64,000 nt of DNA from Roseofilum acuticapitatum BLCC-M154 (GTDB taxonomy: Bacteria > Cyanobacteriota > Cyanobacteriia > Cyanobacteriales > Desertifilaceae), in NCBI RefSeq assembly GCF_030068475.1, contig NZ_JAQOSP010000066.1:44318-108317 (forward strand). The letters are read 5' to 3'. Numbering within the stretch: position 1 is the first letter of the stretch; every line of letters starts with the position of its first letter. Shown here piece after piece: positions 1 to 8,328 of this stretch. The position numbers and the translations under genes are program-made. Below the pieces are notes generated by a model, which saw only the letters and a list, made by a program, of their open reading frames with translations, was not told where the DNA came from and ran no database searches.

Positions 1-909
1 GATTTTGCTCTGTGGAAGGGAGCTAAACCGGATGAACCGAGTTGGGAGTCTCCTTGGGGAAAAGGTCGCCCCGGATGGCATATTGAATGCTCGGCCATGG
101 TGCGCGACTGTTTAGGAGAGACGATTGATATTCACTGTGGGGGCGCGGATCTGGTGTTTCCCCACCATGAGAATGAGGTAGCGCAATCGGAAGCGGTGAC
201 GGGTCAACCCTTGGCCCGGTATTGGTTACATAATGGCTTTGTGACGGTGAATGGGGAAAAAATGTCCAAGTCTTTGGGCAATTTTACGACGATTCGGGAT
301 TTGTTGGACTCGGAAGGGGGGCCGGAACCGATGGCGCTCCGGTTGTTTGTGCTTCAGGCCCAATATCGTAAACCGATCGATTTTACTCCAGAGGCGATCG
401 CCTCAGCACAACGGTCTTGGAATACTCTCAAAGAGGGCTTATCCTTTGGTTACAAACAAGGGGCAATCTGGGGATGGGATATCCAGGGGAAATCTGAGGA
501 TCTCAATCCGGAGAGTGTGGCAAAGTTCAATAGTGCCATGGATGATGACCTGAATACATCAGGCGGATTAGCCGTATTATTTGAATTAGCCAAAGGGTTA
601 AACCGAGAACAAAATCGCTTGATTCATGAGGGTAAAACGGAGGTCAATCCAGCACAGTTATATGAACAATGGCAAACTTTAGTAACGCTCTCCCAAGTTT
701 TGGGGTTAGAAGTGGAAACCGAGACAGCAACGGAGTCCCCAGGATCGCAACTGAGTGATGAGGAGATTGAAGAGGCGATCGCCGCTCGTCAAGCTGCTCG
801 CAAAGCCAAAAACTTTGCCGAAGGCGATCGCATTCGCGACGACTTACAAAACCAAGGCATTACCCTCATCGATCAACCCGGTGGTCTCACCCAATGGCAT
901 CGCAATTAA
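1..909 (+). CDS. cysS: Cysteinyl-tRNA synthetase, C-terminal part (5' end outside window)
   Basis: Class I aminoacyl-tRNA synthetase that charges tRNA-Cys in the cytoplasm. The reading frame is open from base 1 (DFALWKGAKPDEPSW...), so the gene starts upstream and the HIGH motif is not in view. Visible family marks are the zinc-site stretch around GWHIECSAM and the downstream FPHHENE, and the KMSKS loop as KMSKSLGN, followed by the helical anticodon-binding region. It ends at a TAA just before a heptanucleotide repeat and the next gene. Identification is firm; only the N-terminal portion is missing. Confidence 0.96.
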   Translation, partial: DFALWKGAKPDEPSWESPWGKGRPGWHIECSAMVRDCLGETIDIHCGGADLVFPHHENEVAQSEAVTGQPLARYWLHNGFVTVNGEKMSKSLGNFTTIRDLLDSEGGPEPMALRLFVLQAQYRKPIDFTPEAIASAQRSWNTLKEGLSFGYKQGAIWGWDIQGKSEDLNPESVAKFNSAMDDDLNTSGGLAVLFELAKGLNREQNRLIHEGKTEVNPAQLYEQWQTLVTLSQVLGLEVETETATESPGSQLSDEEIEEAIAARQAARKAKNFAEGDRIRDDLQNQGITLIDQPGGLTQWHRN

Positions 910-935
910 CTTCCTGAATAGGGAAAACTGGGTTT

Positions 936-989
936 TCCCCATTTCCCATTCCCTATTCCCCATTCCCCATTCCCCATTCCCCATTCCCT
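936..989. repeat. Heptanucleotide tandem repeat (CCCCATT)n
   Basis: Degenerate then perfect copies of a 7-base unit CCCCATT fill the space between cysS and the permease gene and reach almost to the permease ATG. This type of short tandem repeat is known between cyanobacterial genes. The permease gene has no recognisable Shine-Dalgarno sequence because the repeat occupies that position. Confidence 0.85.
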
Positions 990-992
990 TTT

Positions 993-2087
993 ATGCGCGA
1001 ACAACGGATTACTTTTTCCCTATCCACGTTCCTCTTAACCTTACTCTCGGTGCTGCTCATTGTCCTCTTGTGGCAATTACGGGGACTCGTACTGTTGTTA
1101 ATGATTTCTATTGTTCTAGCCGCTTCCATTTCTCCCTTAGTGGATGGGGCCGAACGCCTGCGTATTCCTCGATGGTTAGGGGTAATTTTAGTCTATCTAA
1201 CCCTACTTTCTGGATTAACCGGTCTGGGTTTATTAATCGGCCCAACTGTGTTTCAGCAAATCGAGCGCCTGATCCAAAAACTGCCTTCCTATGCCGAAAT
1301 TTTAATTCAATTAGCAGAAAATTTACTGGATAATTGGACGAATACTCCCCCAGAACTCTTTAACCTCGTCGATCTGCAACAAATTACCAGTTGGCTGATC
1401 CGCTCTAGTCAACAATTAGTGCTGAGATCCTATAGCATTACACGAGGGATTATTGGGGGAGTCTTTAGCCTGATTTTATCCCTGTTTATCTCCGGTTATA
1501 TGGTCGCTGATAGCCAAACCTTAATTAACAGTTTGGTGCGCCTACTCCCTGAACCTTGGGATAGCAAAATCGCCGCCCAAGTGCCCACCATTGGCTACCG
1601 CATGGGGAGTTATATTCGCGGACGGTTGATTGTCTCTTTTATCCTGGGAATTGTCACCACGGTAGGCTTAGGTATCCTAGGATTACGGGAGTTTTCCCTG
1701 GGTTTAGGGGCGATCGCCGGAGTCACCAACCTGATCCCGTTTATCGGCCCGGTTTTAGGAGCTATTCCCGCTTTAGTCGTGGCGATCGCCTCCGGAGGTT
1801 GGACATTTTTGTGGGTACTACTCTTTTTTGTCGTGATTCAAAATGTCGAAACCTACATCCTCGATCCCTTCCTCGTCGGTTCATCCGTTGGCATTCATCC
1901 CCTCTATCAACTCTTAGCCGTTCTCGGAGGAACTCAAGTTCTAGGAATTATCGGAGCCTTAATTGTGCCCCCTTGGGTAGCTGGAGCAGCAACCTTGCTA
2001 GAAAATCTGTATATTCAACCGAAATTAGCCGCAGAAAAAGCCACTGAACTGAGTTCTCAGGCTACCGAAGATTTCGGGGATCGATAA
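993..2087 (+). CDS. AI-2E family (PerM/YdiK-type) membrane permease
   Basis: A 364-residue inner-membrane protein of the AI-2E/UPF0118 family. It shows the family pattern: paired N-terminal membrane helices (about residues 8-50), a further helix near 60-85, an amphipathic extramembrane segment (about 90-150), then several C-terminal helices with the conserved GVTNLIPFIGPVLGAIPA stretch near residue 245 and the PLYQLLAVLGG stretch near 300. Members have been linked to autoinducer-2 export, Na+/H+ antiport or remain unassigned, so the substrate here is unknown. Its 3' end overlaps the convergent small gene at 2057 by 31 bases. Confidence 0.88.
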   Translation: MREQRITFSLSTFLLTLLSVLLIVLLWQLRGLVLLLMISIVLAASISPLVDGAERLRIPRWLGVILVYLTLLSGLTGLGLLIGPTVFQQIERLIQKLPSYAEILIQLAENLLDNWTNTPPELFNLVDLQQITSWLIRSSQQLVLRSYSITRGIIGGVFSLILSLFISGYMVADSQTLINSLVRLLPEPWDSKIAAQVPTIGYRMGSYIRGRLIVSFILGIVTTVGLGILGLREFSLGLGAIAGVTNLIPFIGPVLGAIPALVVAIASGGWTFLWVLLFFVVIQNVETYILDPFLVGSSVGIHPLYQLLAVLGGTQVLGIIGALIVPPWVAGAATLLENLYIQPKLAAEKATELSSQATEDFGDR

Positions 2088-2344
2088 ACAGAACTCGTCC
2101 GATGGAACAGAGCTGGACAAGGAGGATAATAAACAACAGAAAGTTCATCGCTAATCTTAACTTTCCCTTTGATCACCGATCGCAATAACCGATTCATCGA
2201 TCTCCGGTCTTCCTCTGTTAAGTTTTCATCTAAAGTAGCAGCCATGAGACCATAGCGATCTGCAAGGGTCAAAACTCCGGTTTCTCGTGCAGAAACTAGA
2301 ATTTCTGAGATCGCTCCAGGGAGAATTTGGTGTTCCAGTAACAT
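2057..2344 (-). CDS. Small hypothetical protein, family shared with 62472-62669
   Basis: A 95-residue soluble protein with no known domain. I chose the ATG at 2344 (MLLEHQILPG) over an upstream one at 2383 because alignable sequence starts shortly after it. The core EILVSARETGVLTLADR and the later ...RLLRSVIKGKVK match the second small protein in this window (EVVQQALSTGYLSLADE ... LQRATMEGYVK), so both belong to one family of short cyanobacterial proteins. The C-terminal tail is encoded in the overlap with the convergent permease gene and may be poorly conserved. Function unknown. Confidence 0.65.
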   Translation of the reverse strand: MLLEHQILPGAISEILVSARETGVLTLADRYGLMAATLDENLTEEDRRSMNRLLRSVIKGKVKISDELSVVYYPPCPALFHRTSSVYRSPKSSVA

Positions 2345-2577
2345 AATGATTCCATACACGAGTCCTATACTATTCACTATCAACGATATTTTTTCTTTTG
2401 TGCGTGATTGATATCGCTGCTCTTAAGTGATTTAGATCGCTCTGAAATCTTCAAAATCATTCCCCCAATGCCTAATTTATCGGTGTAATTTTGTGCCTTA
2501 ATTATCTAAGTTAGCATATAAACCCCTAATCTTTGGTAAGGTGAAGGGGAATCATTGCCTGTTAGAGTGAGTCGCTG

Positions 2578-3423
2578 ATGACGGAAAATCTACCCCATTT
2601 TTTCACCTCCCAGGAGGAAGAAGTAATTACTGATGATATCCCAGAAGCCCTCCGGGATACCCCAATACCACTTCCTGAAGTCCAAGAGTCAGCATCCTCA
2701 AGTTCTGAGGGGAGAATGTGGATTGGATGGGGAGGTGTGGCGATCGCCCTGATCGGCGGTATTCTCATTTTCAGAAGTAACTCTGTCACCCCTAATCCAG
2801 CCTCAAAACCAGTTACTTCTCCCTCGCCGGTAGCCGAAACCCCTGAATTAGGTGAAGAGCAGGAAAACTCAGAAACGGCTGAGGTTGGGGACTTACTGGG
2901 GCATTTTGCCTATGAAGAAGCACCGGCAGAAGATTTGATTCCAATTACGGCTGATGGTAGGCTACAATTACGGAGAATGGCGGCTGTTAAATTCCAACAA
3001 ATGGTAAATGCTGCCCAACGGGATGGGGTGAGCTTGGTTCCTCTATCTGCCTTTCGCAGCTTACAAGATCAAGAGTATTTATTTTTTGATGTCAAAGCTC
3101 AACGGGGACAACTGGCAACAAAACGGGCAGAAGTAAGCGCTCCTCCCGGATATAGCGAACATCATACGGGCTATGCAGTGGATATTGGGGATGCTTATGT
3201 TCCTGCTGTGGATCTCTCTCCAGAGTTTGAAAATACGGCTGCTTTTAAGTGGTTAGAAGAAAATGCTGCTTATTATAATTTCGAGCTATCCTTTCCTCGA
3301 AATAATCCCCAAGGGATTAATTATGAACCTTGGCACTGGCGTTTTGTGGGCGATCGCCATAGTTTGGAGACGTTTTATAAGGCGCGAGAGCAGTCCAAGG
3401 TTGGGGAATCATCAGGGCAATAA
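2578..3423 (+). CDS. VanY/M15B-family D-Ala-D-Ala carboxypeptidase, membrane anchored
   Basis: A 281-residue peptidoglycan peptidase. Residues 1-47 are acidic and cytoplasmic, a membrane helix lies at about 48-66 (WIGWGGVAIALIGGILIF), followed by a Pro/Ser/Glu-rich linker to about 120 and an M15 domain to the end. The zinc-site motif SEHHTGYAVD gives H195 and D202, and EPWHWR gives catalytic E250 and ligand H253; all expected residues are present. It probably trims stem-peptide D-Ala on the outer face of the membrane. The next gene starts 24 bases downstream on the same strand, so they may be co-transcribed. Confidence 0.88.
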   Translation: MTENLPHFFTSQEEEVITDDIPEALRDTPIPLPEVQESASSSSEGRMWIGWGGVAIALIGGILIFRSNSVTPNPASKPVTSPSPVAETPELGEEQENSETAEVGDLLGHFAYEEAPAEDLIPITADGRLQLRRMAAVKFQQMVNAAQRDGVSLVPLSAFRSLQDQEYLFFDVKAQRGQLATKRAEVSAPPGYSEHHTGYAVDIGDAYVPAVDLSPEFENTAAFKWLEENAAYYNFELSFPRNNPQGINYEPWHWRFVGDRHSLETFYKAREQSKVGESSGQ

Positions 3424-3447
3424 ACTGTCGCTTATCCAGAGAACTTT

Positions 3448-4128
3448 ATGAATCAACTAAGTTTAAATTTGACCGCGATCGCCGTTTTTACCCTAACCTT
3501 GTCCAGTCTGTTGGGGCCAGCAATCCACTTAAATCCAGCAATTCCGGCGATCGCCGCCTTTGGCATTTTAGGATTTCTGGCGATCGACAGCCTGCAATGG
3601 AAAGGCCGAGGCAGTAACTTAGTATTAGGCTTAATTTCTAGTCTCTCTGCTGAATACCGCGATCGCCTCCTACACCATGAAGCCGGCCATTTTTTTGTCG
3701 CCACTCTTCTCGATATCCCCATTACCGGCTACACCCTCAACCCCTGGGAAGCCCTAAAAGCCGGACAAAAGGGACAAGCGGGCGTAAGCTTTGATGAACA
3801 GGCCATCACTAAACAGCTTAAATCCCCTGCCCTCACCCAGCAATGGATTGACCGCTATTGTATCCTGTGGATGGCCGGTATAGTGGCGGAAGAATTGGTT
3901 TATGGGGATGCTAAAGGAGGAGCCGACGATCTGCAAAACTTCCATACCCTCCTCAAGCTCTATTCCCCTGTAGAGGGTGATTTTACCCCTAAACAACAAT
4001 GGGCCAAACTCCAAGCAAAAACCTTAATTAAAGACCATTGGAAAGCTTATCAAATGTTGACGTTTGCCATGGAATACCGTTTACCCGTAGCCAAATGTCA
4101 AGAGAAGATTAGATCAATTAAAAATTAA
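3448..4128 (+). CDS. Stand-alone M41 (FtsH-type) zinc peptidase domain protein
   Basis: A 226-residue protein with two N-terminal hydrophobic segments (about residues 8-25 and 30-47) and then an FtsH-like peptidase domain. HEAGH (residues 77-81) provides two zinc-binding His and the catalytic Glu, and GGADDLQ near 158-163 offers the third, acidic ligand as in FtsH. There is no AAA ATPase domain, so it cannot be a complete FtsH; similar cyanobacterial proteins are annotated as Zn proteases. Its last codons and stop lie inside a heptanucleotide repeat. The substrate is unknown. Confidence 0.8.
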   Translation: MNQLSLNLTAIAVFTLTLSSLLGPAIHLNPAIPAIAAFGILGFLAIDSLQWKGRGSNLVLGLISSLSAEYRDRLLHHEAGHFFVATLLDIPITGYTLNPWEALKAGQKGQAGVSFDEQAITKQLKSPALTQQWIDRYCILWMAGIVAEELVYGDAKGGADDLQNFHTLLKLYSPVEGDFTPKQQWAKLQAKTLIKDHWKAYQMLTFAMEYRLPVAKCQEKIRSIKN

Positions 4129-4146
4129 AAATTAAAAATTAAAAAT
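4115..4146. repeat. Heptanucleotide tandem repeat (TAAAAAT)n
   Basis: About four copies of TAAAAAT/AAAAATT. The repeat begins inside the peptidase gene and supplies its final codons and TAA stop. Confidence 0.85.
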
Positions 4147-4244
4147 GGGTATCGGTTGAAGGATACACTATCAGTTAGAACCAGAAGGGGATTGGAGCAG
4201 GCGATCGCTCAATCCTTAAAGGCGATCGCCTATGAACCATTACG

Positions 4245-5075
4245 TTAAATCCCCGACCCATCCAAAAACTCTTCAATCGCTCGATCCTTCAAAGCACAAC
4301 TATTTTGCTTAGAGCGATAGGATGGCACTTCTAGGGCTTCTCCCTGTAAAACAGACTCTTCCCAGGAACTCCAACAGACACTAGCCAAGGATTGACTCTC
4401 CTGGAGAATCTCCCGACCTTCCTGAAGGGAACGCACCTGTTCTTCCAACTGCTCAATTCGGTCTACCAAAGTGCGAATCATATCCGCTTCCGCATCCGGC
4501 AGTCTTCCATGTTCTAGCGGATCGACTCGAACCCCAGAGCGATAAACAATCCGTCCCGGAATGCCCACCACCGTACAATCCGAAGGCACATCCCGCAACA
4601 CCACCGATCCCGCACCAATGCGGACATTATTTCCAATAAGCAGATTACCGAGAACCTTAGCCCCCGCACCCACCACCACATTTTCACCCAGGGTAGGATG
4701 GCGTTTACCACTTTCCTTACCGGTTCCCCCCAGAGTTACCCCTTGATAAATTAGGCTATAGTCTCCGACGATCGCCGTCTCACCAATCACCACCCCCATA
4801 CCATGGTCAATAAAGACTCCTTTGCCAATGGTTGCTCCGGGGTGAATTTCAATCCCCGTAAACCACCGAGCCAGATGGGACATCAGCCGGGGAATAAACG
4901 GCAGACCCAGGACATGGAGCCAATGGGCAAAGCGATAAAACAGCAGCGCTTGCAGTCCAGGGTAGCAAAACAGGACTTCCAGCCAATTTCGGGCGGCGGG
5001 ATCGCGATCGAAGATGATACGGAAGTCGGCAACAAGATTACTTAGCACGATTGAAAGTATCCAAAGCTTCATCAA
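4245..5075 (-). CDS. cysE: Serine O-acetyltransferase
   Basis: Transfers acetyl from acetyl-CoA to L-serine, the first step of cysteine synthesis. Residues 1-70 form the helical N-terminal part ([18 protein letters not shown]), then a left-handed beta-helix of hexapeptide repeats (about 75-185) contains [16 protein letters not shown] with the catalytic His/Asp region and [15 protein letters not shown], as in CysE. The C-terminal tail (about 200-276), including a short coiled coil, is longer than in enteric CysE; such tails occur in cyanobacterial homologues. The alternative start is the adjacent Met codon. Confidence 0.93.
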   Translation of the reverse strand: MMKLWILSIVLSNLVADFRIIFDRDPAARNWLEVLFCYPGLQALLFYRFAHWLHVLGLPFIPRLMSHLARWFTGIEIHPGATIGKGVFIDHGMGVVIGETAIVGDYSLIYQGVTLGGTGKESGKRHPTLGENVVVGAGAKVLGNLLIGNNVRIGAGSVVLRDVPSDCTVVGIPGRIVYRSGVRVDPLEHGRLPDAEADMIRTLVDRIEQLEEQVRSLQEGREILQESQSLASVCWSSWEESVLQGEALEVPSYRSKQNSCALKDRAIEEFLDGSGI

Positions 5076-5139
5076 ACTGATCGATCTAGATCTTAGCGTC
5101 TAGTGGCCAGTTTACCCAAGGAATTAGATTTAAATTAAG

Positions 5140-5346
5140 GTGAAATTGAGTCATCTTTTCCTCAAATCACCGATTGCAGCCATGCCCATCATCATCATGA
5201 TTCTCATCTTAATCGCTGGATATCTAGGCAGTGAACTCCTAGCTTTAGAACTCATTAGCCTCTTAAAAAGCTTCTCAGTTCCCCCTTGGCTACTGTTGAC
5301 TGCCACCCTCTCCCTAGTGGTTTGGTGTTTTGGAGACGAACGTTAA
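5140..5346 (+). CDS. Small hypothetical membrane protein
   Basis: A 68-residue protein starting at GTG 5140 (an ATG at 5182 is the alternative). It has two predicted membrane helices (MPIIIMILILIAGYL and PWLLLTATLSLVVWC) and a short charged C-terminus. It lies between divergent cysE and the convergent anti-sigma gene, whose stop is 16 bases away. I do not recognise the family. The two clean hydrophobic segments favour a real gene, but evidence is thin. Confidence 0.5.
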   Translation: MKLSHLFLKSPIAAMPIIIMILILIAGYLGSELLALELISLLKSFSVPPWLLLTATLSLVVWCFGDER

Positions 5347-5362
5347 GACCCGCTTTGACCCT

Positions 5363-5785
5363 CTAATAGTGCTTGATCAGCTTCAAACAATTACGTCCAT
5401 CTTCCGTGGCTCTATAGCTGAGGTCATCAGCAATATCAGACATCATAAACCAACCCCGTCCATGTTCCTGGTCAGGATGTGGGCGAGGTTGGCTTCCGAG
5501 CCATTGGTCAATATCAAAGCCTGGGCCATAATCCCAAATCGACATTGTGATGGCATCATCCGCTAAGATCGCCTCTATATCAATGGGGGTATTTTGGGGA
5601 AGATCGCGATGGGCATGGAGAACAGCATTGGTTAATCCTTCGTAAAATGCAGTTTGACACTCAATCCAGGTCGCTTCAGGAATGGCGAGGGAGGGCGGCT
5701 TAAGACTTTTAAACCACTCTAAGCCATCAGTCAAAGCCTGGCCATCAGAATGAACTTGCAGATAAGCTCTATGGGGCAATTTCAA
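5363..5785 (-). CDS. Anti-sigma regulatory factor, RsbW/SpoIIAB-type Ser kinase
   Basis: A 140-residue GHKL ATPase-fold protein. The N box is EGLTNAVLHAHRD (E49, N53, H57), the G1 box is DYGPGFD (about 85-91), and GRGWFMM matches the lid/G2 area. This family phosphorylates STAS antagonist proteins on serine and binds partner proteins such as sigma factors. A receiver-PP2C phosphatase gene (6044), a STAS gene (7195) and a STAS-sugar transferase fusion (8329) lie next to it, giving the three kinds of component of a partner-switching circuit. The kinase target is inferred, not shown. Confidence 0.85.
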   Translation of the reverse strand: MKLPHRAYLQVHSDGQALTDGLEWFKSLKPPSLAIPEATWIECQTAFYEGLTNAVLHAHRDLPQNTPIDIEAILADDAITMSIWDYGPGFDIDQWLGSQPRPHPDQEHGRGWFMMSDIADDLSYRATEDGRNCLKLIKHY

Positions 5786-6043
5786 TGGTGTAACCCTTAA
5801 TCAGGCAATCAGCAGAGGTAAATGAAGCATTCAAGCATCCAAAAGTGAACTCAACGTTTATGATGAAATCACCACTTAGGTCGGTTCAGAATCAGTAAGA
5901 TAGAAACGGACGCTAGATTGGGGGTCACGCTGCTTACTGAAATTGTTGCTCTGGTGCTTCTGCTTATAAGCTATCAAATAGGCTATCAAAGTGATCTCAC
6001 TTTTGTCAGATTTTTCAGCTCCTAGTCTGATGACATTTTAATC

Positions 6044-7198
6044 ATGTACAAGGTTTTGATTATAGAGGATGACCCTTTGTTTCGGTTAGTGTTGACCAAA
6101 GCGCTGAAGAACCAGGGGTATGATGTAACTGTTGCTACTAATGGTGAAGAAGGGTTAGAGCAAGCCGCGAGTCTGCGCCCTGGATTGATTTTGTGCGATT
6201 GGATGATGCCTCGCATGGATGGATTGGAGGTTTGTCGCCGCATTAAGGCCAATCCGGATTTAACGACGACGTTTTTTGTCTTGCTCACCGCTCGTGAGGG
6301 GGTAGAAGACCGGGTACAAGGACTCGATAATGGGGCGGATGATTTTTTGTCTAAACCCATTGAAGTGAATGAGTTACGGGCGAAAGTGCGGGCCGGTTTG
6401 CGACTGCACCAGCTCAGTCAAGATTTACAAACCGCTAAACAGAGACTTGAAGCTGAGTTAATGGAGGCGGCTGATTATGTTAAATCTCTCTTACCTGGCC
6501 CCTTAGAAGAATCGGTTTCTATTGATGCGAGGTTTATTCCTTCTCGTCAATTGGGAGGGGACTGTTTTGATTATTATTGGCTCAATGAAAATCAGTTGGT
6601 GATTTATGTGGTGGATGCGGCGGGCCATGGGGTGGGTTCAGCTCTATTATCGGTTTCTGTCCTGAATTTATTGCGCTCTCAATCCCTGTCTGGGGTCGAT
6701 TTTTCTCAACCCCATCAGGTGCTAATGGGTCTGAATGATACTTTCCAGATGGAAACTCAAGGCGATCGCTACTTTACCATTTGGTATGGGGTTTATCACC
6801 GCCAGGAACAGTCTTTGGTTTATGCCAGTTCCGGCCATCCTCCCGCTATCCTCTTATCTCCAGGTTCTCAGGAAGAGATAGAGGTGCAATATCTGAAAAC
6901 ACCGGGTTTCCCCATTGGGATGTTTCCGGGAGTCGAGTATAAATCCTGTCAATGTCAGGTTCAATCCCAAAGTACCCTCTATGTGTTTAGTGATGGAGTC
7001 TATGAAATTCATCAGACCGATGGCACACTATGGGGACTTCAGGCATTTAGTGAGTTTTTGGCAACCCATCAACATCTTTCGTCTGAGTTGTTAGATCATT
7101 TACTCCATTGCATTCATACGTTGAATCCCAACACCATTTTGGACGACGATCTATCCTTACTTCAGATTCAGTTTCATGGTAAGGGAGAGGGGGATTAA
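6044..7198 (+). CDS. Response regulator with PP2C/SpoIIE-type Ser phosphatase output (RsbU-like)
   Basis: 384 residues: a CheY-like receiver (1-120; phospho-acceptor D52 in LILCDWMMPRMDG, conserved K104), a coiled-coil linker (about 124-145), and a PPM/SpoIIE phosphatase domain (150-378) with metal-binding Asp in QLGGDCFDY (D173) and VVDAAGHGVG (D191). It would dephosphorylate STAS proteins in response to an upstream histidine kinase, opposing the kinase encoded at 5363. Its stop overlaps the convergent STAS gene by 4 bases. No cognate histidine kinase is adjacent. Confidence 0.9.
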   Translation: MYKVLIIEDDPLFRLVLTKALKNQGYDVTVATNGEEGLEQAASLRPGLILCDWMMPRMDGLEVCRRIKANPDLTTTFFVLLTAREGVEDRVQGLDNGADDFLSKPIEVNELRAKVRAGLRLHQLSQDLQTAKQRLEAELMEAADYVKSLLPGPLEESVSIDARFIPSRQLGGDCFDYYWLNENQLVIYVVDAAGHGVGSALLSVSVLNLLRSQSLSGVDFSQPHQVLMGLNDTFQMETQGDRYFTIWYGVYHRQEQSLVYASSGHPPAILLSPGSQEEIEVQYLKTPGFPIGMFPGVEYKSCQCQVQSQSTLYVFSDGVYEIHQTDGTLWGLQAFSEFLATHQHLSSELLDHLLHCIHTLNPNTILDDDLSLLQIQFHGKGEGD

Positions 7199-7518
7199 TC
7201 GCTATTCAACTGTCGCTCAAACTCCTCTCGGCTTGACAAGACCTCAAATACCCGATCCATGCTTGTCAGTTCAAACAGCATTCTGACTTGTTCATTAATG
7301 GAGCAGATCAAGAGTTTTCCGCCCGCGGAGCGTACCGTTTTTAAGGCGGCGACTAAGGCCCCTAGACCAGAACTATCAATAAAAGTCACATCTTTGAGGT
7401 CAATCAGGATCGTATCAGCGCCAGATTGAACTAATGCACTGACTTCATCTCTAAACTGTCCAGCTTTGGTGCTGTCTAAAATGCCGGAGGGTTGAATTTG
7501 TTTAATAATTTGACTCAT
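7195..7518 (-). CDS. STAS-domain anti-sigma factor antagonist (RsbV/SpoIIAA-type)
   Basis: A 107-residue single STAS domain. The phosphorylation loop TFIDSSGLGALVAALK places Ser49-Ser50 where RsbV and SpoIIAA are phosphorylated. It is expected to be the shared substrate of the neighbouring kinase (5363) and phosphatase (6044). It is encoded convergently to the phosphatase with a 4-base overlap, so the two are not one transcript. Full length for the family. Confidence 0.9.
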   Translation of the reverse strand: MSQIIKQIQPSGILDSTKAGQFRDEVSALVQSGADTILIDLKDVTFIDSSGLGALVAALKTVRSAGGKLLICSINEQVRMLFELTSMDRVFEVLSSREEFERQLNSD

Positions 7519-7785
7519 GGGTTTTGATCGGCAGAAGGTTGGTGTTTTGATCCCAATCCATTGGATTTAGTTGAATAGGATACTACAATTCTGGATTCGG
7601 GTTGATCTTATTCTATCCGGATTAACCCAGAAGTTAAATCAGTGCTGAAATCCGGGCTATTTTCAGAATTCATACCCTGGTCTGAATGGGTTTACGATTG
7701 TCCTCAGAGTCAAAGCAGGGTATTTTGAGGAGAGCAGGGGAATCAATGTATCTTTGATAATATCTAGCGATCGCCATTGAAGAGC

Positions 7786-8256
7786 ATGATTCTAACCACC
7801 GTTGGTACTCAACCCTATCCCTTTAATCGTTTAATGAGTTGGTTGGAGGTTCTCGTTCAACGAGGATTGATCCAGGAAGAGCTGATTGTACAATATGGCA
7901 GTTGTACGATTTGGCCGGAGGGAGAAGACTGTTTTGCCGATATTCCAGAGAAGAAGTTAATCCAGTTGGCTCATCAGGCTCGTCTGATTGTTGGCCACTG
8001 TGACCCTCATTTGCTTAAGGGGTTGGCTCAAACGACCAATCCTTATATTTTGGTTCCTCGTGGGCAATGCTATAAAGAGCATATTGACGATCGCCAAATT
8101 GAGTTAGCCCGTCATCTAGCTTTGGCAGGCGTTCCCATTGCCTGGTCTCCTGGAGACCTGGTGCGATTTATTCATTCTCCCCGACGAATTTCTCACTCTA
8201 CCCTCATGACAATCGCCAATGAGACGGTGAAACGCTCGCTCAAAAAGGGCCGTTGA
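7786..8256 (+). CDS. PssE/Alg13-like glycosyltransferase family 28 C-terminal domain protein
   Basis: 156 residues from ATG 7786 (MILTTVGTQPYPFNRLMSW), preferred over a TTG at 7777 because family members start this way. PssE/EpsF/Alg13 proteins form the donor-binding half of a two-part glycosyltransferase in polysaccharide synthesis. The usual SHAGxGS motif is replaced here by VGHCDPHLLKGLAQ, so nucleotide-sugar binding may be altered. No PssD/Alg14-like partner is adjacent. It precedes the sugar transferase gene by 72 bases on the same strand, consistent with a shared role in exopolysaccharide synthesis. Confidence 0.7.
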   Translation: MILTTVGTQPYPFNRLMSWLEVLVQRGLIQEELIVQYGSCTIWPEGEDCFADIPEKKLIQLAHQARLIVGHCDPHLLKGLAQTTNPYILVPRGQCYKEHIDDRQIELARHLALAGVPIAWSPGDLVRFIHSPRRISHSTLMTIANETVKRSLKKGR

Positions 8257-8328
8257 GTCCATCCTCTGAGCGATCGGATGTTGGGTTTGGGCAGAATATA
8301 ACTTTGATAGACTCCCCTTGAGGTGTTT

